DNA from: Nitrosomonadales bacterium
Lineage (GTDB): Bacteria; Pseudomonadota; Gammaproteobacteria; Burkholderiales; Gallionellaceae
NCBI GenBank assembly: GCA_016235045.1
Contig: JACRME010000016.1
Span: forward strand, 62,001 to 126,000
Reading direction: 5' to 3'
DNA length: 64,000 bases
Position 1 is the first letter of the stretch, and each line of letters begins with the position of its first letter. Of this stretch, positions 45,441 to 54,354 are shown one piece after another. The position numbers and the translations under genes were made by a program. A model generated the notes under the pieces. It ran no database searches. It had not been told where the DNA came from and saw only the letters and a program-made list of their open reading frames with translations.

Positions 45441-46265
45441 TTAGTAATGGTTGGCTCTTTCAGCCTTGATGCACAGTCCCATGTTGGGCGGGTTCTTGCC
45501 CATATACTGGGGCACATCCGGGAACTTGGCGTGCACTTCGGGATCGGTCAGGTCATAGTCGGGCGGCAGATTCTCGCGTCCACCATCGGCCATGATGATT
45601 TTTTTCTGGTAGGCCGCAGCGGGCTTGAAGAACATGTGGGCGAACTTGGACCAGTACACACCGCCGAACAGCACCGTGCTGGACAGGACGAACAAGGCAA
45701 AGAACACAGTCACGCCACCACCGGTGAACGACCAGATCAATGCGAAGGTCGAGGTAGCCAGCAGCGAGAGAATGAACAAGTCGGCACGCTCGAGACGGAA
45801 GCTGGAAAGGCCTTCCGCAGCCACGTCAGCGCGGATAAAGAACCAGAACCAGTATCCGCCCACGGCCAGCATCAGCGCGCCGATGTGCCACAGTTGCGGC
45901 AGCAGGGTAGAGGTGGACTCCGGCGAGAAGATCATGATCGCGGTCGTCACGATGAAGATGATGGTGCCCCACATGGTCAACAGATGGGAAATCCTGCGGC
46001 GCGGATTGTCGAATTCGCCGGAGGTCAGCACTTCCTTGACCAGCACGGAAGTGGCAATCGCCACCTTTTCACCGCCAGTCACAGAGCGTTTTGCGCTCTT
46101 CTGTGCTTTTTTCGCATTTTCGAAAAAGTACTGCGCGCTTTTCTTGTGCAGCATGTCAAGTATTGTCCCGCCCATGACCAGCAGGATCATCACGACGATA
46201 TATCCCTGCATGTAGACGGTTGGAATCGATGCCGAAAGATCGACAAAGGGATTGCTCGTGAACAT
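45441..46265 (-). CDS. aprM: APS reductase membrane anchor
   Basis: Multi-TM protein between aprB and sat; FDNPRRRISHLLTMWGTIIFIVTTAIMIFSP. Confidence 0.88.
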   Translation of the reverse strand: MFTSNPFVDLSASIPTVYMQGYIVVMILLVMGGTILDMLHKKSAQYFFENAKKAQKSAKRSVTGGEKVAIATSVLVKEVLTSGEFDNPRRRISHLLTMWGTIIFIVTTAIMIFSPESTSTLLPQLWHIGALMLAVGGYWFWFFIRADVAAEGLSSFRLERADLFILSLLATSTFALIWSFTGGGVTVFFALFVLSSTVLFGGVYWSKFAHMFFKPAAAYQKKIIMADGGRENLPPDYDLTDPEVHAKFPDVPQYMGKNPPNMGLCIKAERANHY

Positions 46266-46365
46266 TAGTTTCTCCTCATTAATTACAGACGAATGACCAT
46301 CCTTAAACCGGTTGGCTGTTGAGCATGGAAAAAGTCACCTCCAGTACTCAACGAACCTACCGCTA

Positions 46366-47541
46366 TTACTTTTCACCTTCTTGCAAACTCGCGTAATAGG
46401 CACGCAAAATCTCCAGCACCTCGGGGCGGCTGAACTCTGCGGGCACATTCTCACCCTTGGAGAGTGAGTTGCGCAACTGCGTGCCGGATACCTGCAAACG
46501 GTCGGCGTCGTCGTGCGGGCAGGTCTTGGCCGAGGCCATGCCGCCGCATTTATAACACCAAAACGAGATGTCGATCTTCAATGCTTCGGTTTCCAGCGCG
46601 CCCTTGGGCACCTGGTCGAAGATATGATGCGCGTCGAACGGGCCATAGTAGCTGCCGACGCCGGCGTGGTCGCGACCGACGATCTGGTGCGAGCAGCCGT
46701 AGTTCTGGCGGAACACCGCATGCAACAAGGCCTCGCGCGGACCGGCATAACGCATGTCGAGCGGATAGCCCGCCTGCACCACGGTTTTCTTGACGAAGTA
46801 TTTCTCGGTCAGCGTGCCGATGGCCTTGGCGCGCACTTCGGCGGGAATATCGCCCGGCTTGAGGTTGCCCAGCAGCGAGTGGATCAGCACGCCGTCGCAG
46901 ACTTCGATGGCGATCTTGGCGAGATATTCGTGCGAGCGGTGCATCGGGTTGCGCGTCTGGAAGCAGGCGATCTTGGACCAGCCCATCTGGCTGAAGATTG
47001 CGCGGGTCTGCGCGGGGGTCTTGAACAGCTCGGGATATTTTTCCGGGAAGCCGCCTTGCGACAGCACCTTGATGGAGCCGGCCAGGTTGACCTCGCCCTG
47101 TTCCATGACCATCTTGACGCCGGGGTGTTTAGGGTCGGTGGTCTTGAACACCATGGCGCATTCGTGCGCCTTGTCGATGGTGTATTTCTCGGTGATCGAC
47201 ATGGTGGCCAGCGTTTCGCCGTTCTCGGTCAGCGCGATTTCCTGGCCCGTCTTGATCGTGTCGGCGACCGACTGGCTGACGGACAGCGTGATCGGGATGG
47301 GCCAGAACAGGCCGTTGGCCATTTTCATGCCGTCGCACACGCCTTGCCAGTCGGCATGGGTCATGAAACCGTCCAGCGGGGTGAAGCCGCCAATGCCGAA
47401 CATGATGATGTCGCCCTTTTCGCGCGAACTAACCTTCACTTGCGGCAGTTTTTTTGCTTTTTCGAGTTCGGACTTAAGGGCAGAACCTTCAAGCAATAAC
47501 GGATTGAGACTGCCACCCCCATGCGGGTTTACCAATGCCAT
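46366..47541 (-). CDS. sat: ATP sulfurylase (sulfate adenylyltransferase)
   Basis: [50 protein letters not shown]-type [14 protein letters not shown]. Confidence 0.97.
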   Translation of the reverse strand: MALVNPHGGGSLNPLLLEGSALKSELEKAKKLPQVKVSSREKGDIIMFGIGGFTPLDGFMTHADWQGVCDGMKMANGLFWPIPITLSVSQSVADTIKTGQEIALTENGETLATMSITEKYTIDKAHECAMVFKTTDPKHPGVKMVMEQGEVNLAGSIKVLSQGGFPEKYPELFKTPAQTRAIFSQMGWSKIACFQTRNPMHRSHEYLAKIAIEVCDGVLIHSLLGNLKPGDIPAEVRAKAIGTLTEKYFVKKTVVQAGYPLDMRYAGPREALLHAVFRQNYGCSHQIVGRDHAGVGSYYGPFDAHHIFDQVPKGALETEALKIDISFWCYKCGGMASAKTCPHDDADRLQVSGTQLRNSLSKGENVPAEFSRPEVLEILRAYYASLQEGEK

Positions 47542-47801
47542 TCATGTCTCCTTTGGGTTATATTCTACTAATTCAGTCTGATACTTACGAAATCTCAGGT
47601 TCGGCACACTAGTGCAAGCTTACCAAGAGGGCGATACCCCTCATGGGTTGAGACACGCACCCCCCTTACGGGTTATGTCTTAATCCCTCATCACAGCTAT
47701 GGCAGTACTGGCGTGGGATACGCATACTTGCGGGCCTGAAAGTCTGAGCAATTTTGTAGGGCTGCGCGCCTCGATAACTGCATAAAACCACACACCAGCC
47801 T

Positions 47802-50714
47802 ATGTCATCGACTCCATTGCACGACCCCCTCGCTCCCCCGGTTGCGGATGCGAAAACCGAGGTTAAAAACACCACTTGTTATATGTGCGCCTGCCGCTGC
47901 GGCATCCGCGTACACCTGCGCAACGGCGAAGTGCGCTATATCGATGGCAATCCCGACCATCCGTTGAACAACGGCGTGATCTGCGCCAAGGGTTCGTCCG
48001 GCATCATGAAACAGTATTCCCCCGCGCGACTGACCCAGCCGTTGCGCCGCAAGCAGGGCAGCGAGCGCGGTACAGGCGAATTCGAGGCGATTAGCTGGGA
48101 AGAGACTTTCTCCATCCTCGCCGAACGTCTTGGCAAGTTGCGCGCAACCGACCCGAAGAAGTTTGCGCTGTTCACCGGCCGCGACCAGATGCAGGCGCTG
48201 ACCGGCCTGTTTGCGCGCCAGTTTGGCACGCCCAACTATGCCGCGCACGGCGGTTTCTGCTCGGTGAACCTGGCCGCGGGCATGATCTACACCATCGGCG
48301 GCTCGTTCTGGGAATTCGGCGGCCCCGATCTGGAGCGCTCCAAGCTGTTCGTCATGATCGGCACGGCGGAAGACCATCACTCCAACCCGATGAAGATATC
48401 GCTGGCGAAATTCAAGCGCGAAGGCGGCCGCTTCATCTCCATCAACCCGGTGCGCACCGGCTATTCGGCCATTGCCGACGAATGGGTGCCCATCCGTCCG
48501 GGTACGGATGGCGCGCTGATGCTGGCGCTGATCCACGAAATCATCGCGCTCGGCCTGTACGATCGCGAATTCCTGGTGCGTTACACCAACTCCGGGCAAC
48601 TGGTGAACCTCGATGCCGAGCACGATGAATTCGGCATGTTTGTGCGCACCGAAGTAGCCAAGGAAGAAGGCTGTTACGACCCACAGAACAAACTGTGGTG
48701 GGATCGCAACAGCAACAAGGCCGTGGTCACGCACAGTGAAGGCGCCGACCCGTTCCTGCTGGGCGAATTCAAGTTGTCCGACGGCACGCCGGTCAAGCCC
48801 GCGTTCCAGATGCTGCAGGATCGCGTCAAGGATTACACGCCGGAATGGGCGGAGCAGATCACCGGCATTCCAGCCGATACCATCAAGCGCCTGGCGCACG
48901 AGATGGGCATCACCGCACGCGACCAGAAAATCGAGCTGCCGATCGCGTGGACGGACACCTGGGGCAAGGAACACGACACCATCACCGGCAACCCGGTCTC
49001 GTTCCATGCCATGCGCGGACTGGCAGCGCACTCCAACGGTTTCCAGACCATACGCGCATTATCGATACTGATGACGCTGCTGGGCACCATCGACCGACCG
49101 GGCGGTTTCCGCCACAAGCCGCCGTTCCCGCGTCCGATCCCGCCGTGCGCACGCACGCCCAACCATCCCAAGGCAGTGCAGCCGAATACGCCGCTGGACG
49201 GCATGGCGCTGGGCTGGCCGTCCGATCCGGACGACTTGTTCGTCAACGAGGACGGCAGTCCGGTGCGCATCGACAAGGGCTTTTCGTGGGAATACCCGCT
49301 GTCGGTGCACGGCCTGATGCACAACGTCATCACCAATGCCTGGCGCGGCGATCCGTACAAGATCGACACGCTGCTGCTGTTCATGGCCAACATGGCATGG
49401 AACTCCTCCATGAACACCAGCGAAGTGCGCAAGATGCTGGTCGACAAGGAGGAGGACGGCGAATACAAGATTCCGTTCATCGTGGTGTGCGACGCCTTCC
49501 ATTCCGAGACCACCGCGTTCGCCGACCTGATCCTGCCGGACACGACCTATCTCGAACGCCACGACGTGATGTCCATGCTCGATCGTCCGATCTCCGAATT
49601 CGACGGCCCGGTGGATTCGGTGCGCATCCCGGTGCTGCCGCCGACGGGCGAATGCAAGCCGTTCCAGGAAGTGCTGATCGAACTGGGCACGCGTCTCAAG
49701 CTGCCCGCCTTCGTCGACAAGGAAGGCAAGCGCAAGTACCGCGACTATCCCGACTTCATCGTCAACTGGGAGACCGCGCCGGGTTCCGGCATCGGCTTTC
49801 TGTCCGGCTGGCGCGGCAAGGGCGGCGAGAAATCCATCAAGGGCGAACCGAACCCGAACCAGTGGGAAATGTATGCCAAGAACGATTGCGTGCACCACCA
49901 TGTGCTGCCGCGTTCCTACCAGTACATGCGCAACTGGAACAAGGGCTACCTCGAATGGTCGCAGCGCAGCGGCATCACGCGCTATGCGGAACCGATCCTG
50001 ATCCACCTGTATTCGGAAGTGCTGCAGAAATTCCGCCTCGCCGCCCAGGGCAAAAGCATCACGCGCCAGCCGCCCAAGCACCTGGCGAAACGCATCGAGA
50101 CCTTCTTCGATCCGCTGCCGTTCTACTACGAGCCGCTGGAGACGCAGACTACCGACAAGCTCAAATACCCGCTCACTGCATTGACGCAACGCCCGATGGC
50201 GATGTACCACTCGTGGGATTCGCAAAATGCGTGGTTGCGCCAGATTCACGCGCACAACTACCTCTATGTGAATGCAGGCACCGCCAGGGTCGCGGGTATT
50301 GGCGACGGCGACTGGATCTGGTGCGAATCGCAATGGGGCAAGGTGCGTTGCATGGCGCGCTACAGCGAGTCGGTCGAACCCGGCACGGTGTGGACCTGGA
50401 ACGCAGTCGGCAAGGCGGCTGGGGCGTGGAATCTGTCGCCCGAAGCCAACGAGTCGCAGCAGGGTTTCCTGCTCAACCATGTGATCTCGGAAGAGTTGCC
50501 AGCGCAAGCGGACGGCAAACGCTTTTCCAATTCCGATCCGATCACCGGACAGGCGGCCTGGTACGACGTGCGCGTGCGCATCTACAAGGCGGAAGAGGGC
50601 GAACCCGAACAGACCTCGCCGCAATTCGAACCCATGAAGAAATATCCCGGCATGAAAGAACACCCGAACTGGCTGGCCTACTTCGGCGGCAAGAAGAAGG
50701 GCGGTGCGAAATGA
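47802..50714 (+). CDS. soeA: Molybdopterin oxidoreductase, sulfite dehydrogenase SoeA-like
   Basis: CYMCACRCGIRVHLRNGEVRYIDGNPDHPLNNGVICAKGSSG; followed by B and C subunits and next to apr/sat. Confidence 0.85.
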   Translation: MSSTPLHDPLAPPVADAKTEVKNTTCYMCACRCGIRVHLRNGEVRYIDGNPDHPLNNGVICAKGSSGIMKQYSPARLTQPLRRKQGSERGTGEFEAISWEETFSILAERLGKLRATDPKKFALFTGRDQMQALTGLFARQFGTPNYAAHGGFCSVNLAAGMIYTIGGSFWEFGGPDLERSKLFVMIGTAEDHHSNPMKISLAKFKREGGRFISINPVRTGYSAIADEWVPIRPGTDGALMLALIHEIIALGLYDREFLVRYTNSGQLVNLDAEHDEFGMFVRTEVAKEEGCYDPQNKLWWDRNSNKAVVTHSEGADPFLLGEFKLSDGTPVKPAFQMLQDRVKDYTPEWAEQITGIPADTIKRLAHEMGITARDQKIELPIAWTDTWGKEHDTITGNPVSFHAMRGLAAHSNGFQTIRALSILMTLLGTIDRPGGFRHKPPFPRPIPPCARTPNHPKAVQPNTPLDGMALGWPSDPDDLFVNEDGSPVRIDKGFSWEYPLSVHGLMHNVITNAWRGDPYKIDTLLLFMANMAWNSSMNTSEVRKMLVDKEEDGEYKIPFIVVCDAFHSETTAFADLILPDTTYLERHDVMSMLDRPISEFDGPVDSVRIPVLPPTGECKPFQEVLIELGTRLKLPAFVDKEGKRKYRDYPDFIVNWETAPGSGIGFLSGWRGKGGEKSIKGEPNPNQWEMYAKNDCVHHHVLPRSYQYMRNWNKGYLEWSQRSGITRYAEPILIHLYSEVLQKFRLAAQGKSITRQPPKHLAKRIETFFDPLPFYYEPLETQTTDKLKYPLTALTQRPMAMYHSWDSQNAWLRQIHAHNYLYVNAGTARVAGIGDGDWIWCESQWGKVRCMARYSESVEPGTVWTWNAVGKAAGAWNLSPEANESQQGFLLNHVISEELPAQADGKRFSNSDPITGQAAWYDVRVRIYKAEEGEPEQTSPQFEPMKKYPGMKEHPNWLAYFGGKKKGGAK

Positions 50715-51442
50715 CCCAGTTAGCGCTCGTCATCGACCTCAACGTCTGTGTCGGCTGCCACGCCTGCGTGACCAGTTGCAAGGAATGGAACACTTCCGGT
50801 TCCGCCGGGCCGCTGTGCGACGAACGTCCCTATGAGGCCAACCCGACCGGCACCTTCTTCAACCGCGTGCAGACTTTCGAGATCGGCCAGTATCCGCACA
50901 GCGAGACGCTGCATTTCCCCAAATCCTGCCTGCATTGCGAAGATCCTCCCTGCGTGCCGGTGTGCCCGACGGGCGCATCGTACAAGCGCAAGGAAGACGG
51001 CATCGTGCTGGTGGATTACGACAAGTGCATCGGCTGCAAGTATTGCACCTGGGCCTGTCCGTATGGTGCTCGCGAGATCGACGAGAAGCAGCAGGTGATG
51101 AAGAAATGCACCCTGTGCGTGGACCGCATCTACGACATGTCCATGCCGGAGAATGACCGCAAGCCTTCGTGCGTGAAAGCCTGTCCGACCAGCGCGCGCC
51201 TGTTCGGCGATATCCACGATCCTGAATCGGCGGTATCGCTGGCGATACGCGAAGAGGGCGGCTATGCGCTGATGCCGGAGTGGGGCACGCAACCTTCCAA
51301 CCATTATCTGCCGCGGCGCAAGACCAAGCTCAAAATCCACAAGGACGAGTTGGAGCGCGCGGACAATCCGCTCAAGGTCGACGGACAGTTGCCCAAACCG
51401 GGCAAGGGCGAATCGACGATGGACGATGTATCTGCGTGGTAA
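50711..51442 (+). CDS. soeB: 4Fe-4S ferredoxin-type subunit SoeB-like
   Basis: MTQLALVIDLNVCVGCHACVTSCKEWN… CLHCEDPPCVPVCPTGASYKRKEDGIVLVDYDKCIGCKYCTWACPYGAREID; ATGA overlap with soeA. Confidence 0.87.
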   Translation: MTQLALVIDLNVCVGCHACVTSCKEWNTSGSAGPLCDERPYEANPTGTFFNRVQTFEIGQYPHSETLHFPKSCLHCEDPPCVPVCPTGASYKRKEDGIVLVDYDKCIGCKYCTWACPYGAREIDEKQQVMKKCTLCVDRIYDMSMPENDRKPSCVKACPTSARLFGDIHDPESAVSLAIREEGGYALMPEWGTQPSNHYLPRRKTKLKIHKDELERADNPLKVDGQLPKPGKGESTMDDVSAW

Positions 51443-51463
51443 TTCCCTGCGAAGGAAACTGAG

Positions 51464-51528
51464 GTAGGAGCGCAATTTATTGCGCGATTGCGTTCAGGCA
51501 CAATCGCCCGATCAATCGGGCTCCTACA
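51464..51528. repeat. REP-like palindrome between soeB and soeC
   Basis: GTAGGAGCGCAATTTATTGCGCGATTGCGTTCAGGCACAATCGCCCGATCAATCGGGCTCCTAC. Confidence 0.85.
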
Positions 51529-51584
51529 GGACGCAGATGGTTTTTATTCTTTTTGGAAAGACAACCTGTTTACAAAGAAATACT

Positions 51585-52556
51585 ATGAAACCTGCATTCT
51601 CCGTGATTTTCCTGACCACCCTGCTCGGCGCCGGACAGGGCCTTTTCCTGGCGCTGTTTACGCACCAGACCTATGCCTTGTTCGGCCTGCTGCCCATGCA
51701 ATCTGACGCCTACTACGGCTTCGGCAGCGCGCTGGCCATGCTGTTTCTGGGGGGCGGTCTGATCGCTTCGTTCTTCCATCTTGGTCGCCCCGAGCGCGCC
51801 TGGCGTTCCGCCACGCAGTGGCGCACCTCGTGGCTGTCGCGCGAAGTCATCGTGCTGCCCGCGTTCATGGGCGTGGTGTTCCTGTACGGCGTCGTGCATG
51901 TGTTCGGCTACCTGCCCGTGATCGTGACCTTGCCCAGTGGCTTGGTCATCGACCTGTCAATCGTGATCGGTACGCTTGGCACTTTGCTGGCGTTTGCGCT
52001 GTTCGTCTGCACCGGCATGATCTACGCCTGCATTCGTTTCCTGCGCGAATGGAATTCCCCGCTGACGGTGATCAACTATATCCTGATGGGCGGCTCTTCC
52101 GGTTTCATCCTGGCGGCGTTTTTCTCTGCGACCTACGCACCGAGCGAGACGGACTTCTTCGTCGGCTGGGCCATCATCATCACCGTGCTGGCGCTGGCCG
52201 GGCGCGCCGCCTCGCTGCTGCGCAACGCGCGCCTGAAACCGAAATCGACCATGCAGACCGCCATCGGCGTAAAGCACCCCTACATCGTGCAGCGCTCGAT
52301 GGGCTCCATGGGCGGTTCGTTCAACACGCGCGAATATTTCCACGGCAAGAGTGCCGTGTTCCTGCGTGTAATCAAGCCGGCCTTCCTGTTGCTGGGATTC
52401 ATCGTTCCGCTGGCACTGCTGGCACTGGGACTGTTCTCGCCCGCCTTGCTCGGCGTTGCGTTTATACTCCAGTACCTCGGGCTGATGGCGGAGCGCTGGT
52501 TCTTCTTTGCGCAAGCCAACCACCCGCAGAATCTTTACTACCAGACCATAGGCTGA
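51585..52556 (+). CDS. soeC: Membrane anchor SoeC-like (DmsC family)
   Basis: MKPAFSVIFLTTLLGAGQGLFLALFTHQTYALFG… HLGRPERAWRSATQWRTSWLSREV. Confidence 0.87.
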   Translation: MKPAFSVIFLTTLLGAGQGLFLALFTHQTYALFGLLPMQSDAYYGFGSALAMLFLGGGLIASFFHLGRPERAWRSATQWRTSWLSREVIVLPAFMGVVFLYGVVHVFGYLPVIVTLPSGLVIDLSIVIGTLGTLLAFALFVCTGMIYACIRFLREWNSPLTVINYILMGGSSGFILAAFFSATYAPSETDFFVGWAIIITVLALAGRAASLLRNARLKPKSTMQTAIGVKHPYIVQRSMGSMGGSFNTREYFHGKSAVFLRVIKPAFLLLGFIVPLALLALGLFSPALLGVAFILQYLGLMAERWFFFAQANHPQNLYYQTIG

Positions 52557-52566
52557 CAGCGACATT

Positions 52567-54354
52567 TTGAAAATCGCACACTCGCGCAATTACTGGCTAA
52601 ACCGTCTGCTGCCGTTCCTGCAGTGGAAACACATGGTGGACAAGCAGTCCACCAGTGCCGATCTGATCGCGGGCATCACCGGAGCGCTGATCGTATTGCC
52701 GCAGGGTGTGGCTTTTGCCACTATCGCCGGGATGCCGCCGGAATACGGCCTGTATGCAGCGATGATTCCGGCGATCATCGCCGCCCTGTTCGGTTCGAGC
52801 TGGCACCTGGTTTCCGGTCCGACCACCGCCATCTCCATCGCCGTGTTCGCGGCCATGAGCCCGCTGGCCGATCCCGGTTCGCCGCAGTTCATCAGCATGG
52901 TGCTCACGCTGACCTTCCTGACCGGCCTGTTCCAGTTGATCCTCGGCTTGGCGCGCATGGGGGTGCTGGTCAATTTCATCTCGCACACGGTGGTCATCGG
53001 TTTCACGGCGGGCGCGGCGCTGCTCATTGCGGCCAGCCAGGTGAAGAACTTCTTCGGCATCGCCATCGAACGCGGCGCGCATTTCCATATCGTTATCGAG
53101 CGCTTCATCGAGCAGTTCGGCAACATCAATCCCTGGGTGACGCTGGTCGGTGCGGTCACGCTGGCATCGGGAATCCTGGCCAAGCGCTTCATCCCCAAGC
53201 TGCCCTACATGATCGTCGCCATGGTGATCGGCAGCGTGGTCGCCTATCTGCTCAATCTGGAGATCGGCGTCGAGACCACGCTGATCAAGACTGTGGGCGC
53301 CTTGCCTGCGCACCTGCCGCCGCTGTCGCTGCCGGACTTTTCCTATGCGACCATCCACAAGGTGATATTCCCCGCGCTGATCGTGACCATGCTGGCATTG
53401 ACCGAGGCGGTCTCCATTTCGCGTTCCATCGCGGTGAAATCCGAGCAGCGCATCGACGGCAACCAGGAATTCGTCGGCCAGGGTCTGTCGAATCTGGTCG
53501 GCAGTTTCTTCTCCAGCTATGCCTCGTGCGGCTCGTTCAACCGCAGCGGGGTGAACTACGCGGCGGGCGCGAAAACGCCGCTGGCGACGGTGTATGCCTC
53601 GATCTTTTTGGTGCTGGTGCTGCTGCTGGTCGCGCCGCTGGCTTCCTACCTGCCGACGGCGGCGATGGCGGGGATATTGTTCCTGGTCGCCTGGGGGCTG
53701 ATCGACTTCCACCACATCGCCAGCATCGGCAAGACCAGCCGCTCCGAGACGGTGATCCTGTGGGTGACGCTGCTGGGCACGCTGGTCGACCTGGAGAAGG
53801 GCATCTTCTTCGGCATCCTGCTCTCGCTGACCATCTACCTGTTCCGCGTCTCGCGTCCCAACATCGTGCCGGTGGTGCCAGCCAAGGAGGAGGGCGCCTA
53901 TCATTTCGTTACCGCCGAAGACCAGCCGCAATGCCCGCAACTGAGCATGGTGCGTCTCAACGGCGCGATTTTCTTCGGTGCGGTGGATCATGTGCAGAGC
54001 AGTCTGCAAAAAATAGATGAGATCGACCCGCAGAAAAAATCCGTGCTCGTCGTCGCCCGCGGCATCACATTCGTCGATGTGGCCGGCGCCGAGATGCTGG
54101 CACAGGAAGCGCGCCGCCGCCGCAAGCTGGGCGGCGGGCTGTATTTCTACCGTTGCAAGGAAGACATCTACAAGTTCCTGCGCAAGGCCGACAAACTGGA
54201 CGATATCGGCGCGGGCGGTTTCTTCCCGACCATGTCGAACTGGATCAAGCCGGTGTACGCCACGCTCGATTCGGAGATATGCCGCAACTGCACGGCGCGC
54301 ATCTTTCCCGAATGCCATGTCAATCTGCCTAACGGCGAACCAAGGGTCAAATAA
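52567..54354 (+). CDS. SulP family anion transporter with STAS domain (1)
   Basis: DLIAGITGALIVLPQGVAFATIAGMPPEYGLYAAMIPAIIAALFGSSWHLVSGPTTA; STAS-type C-terminus. Confidence 0.95.
   Translation: MKIAHSRNYWLNRLLPFLQWKHMVDKQSTSADLIAGITGALIVLPQGVAFATIAGMPPEYGLYAAMIPAIIAALFGSSWHLVSGPTTAISIAVFAAMSPLADPGSPQFISMVLTLTFLTGLFQLILGLARMGVLVNFISHTVVIGFTAGAALLIAASQVKNFFGIAIERGAHFHIVIERFIEQFGNINPWVTLVGAVTLASGILAKRFIPKLPYMIVAMVIGSVVAYLLNLEIGVETTLIKTVGALPAHLPPLSLPDFSYATIHKVIFPALIVTMLALTEAVSISRSIAVKSEQRIDGNQEFVGQGLSNLVGSFFSSYASCGSFNRSGVNYAAGAKTPLATVYASIFLVLVLLLVAPLASYLPTAAMAGILFLVAWGLIDFHHIASIGKTSRSETVILWVTLLGTLVDLEKGIFFGILLSLTIYLFRVSRPNIVPVVPAKEEGAYHFVTAEDQPQCPQLSMVRLNGAIFFGAVDHVQSSLQKIDEIDPQKKSVLVVARGITFVDVAGAEMLAQEARRRRKLGGGLYFYRCKEDIYKFLRKADKLDDIGAGGFFPTMSNWIKPVYATLDSEICRNCTARIFPECHVNLPNGEPRVK

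Noticed and set aside
48845-50710. 5' portion of ORF 48845..51442
   Set aside because: Out-of-frame read through soeA that runs into the true soeB frame; the real soeB start is ATG 50711.
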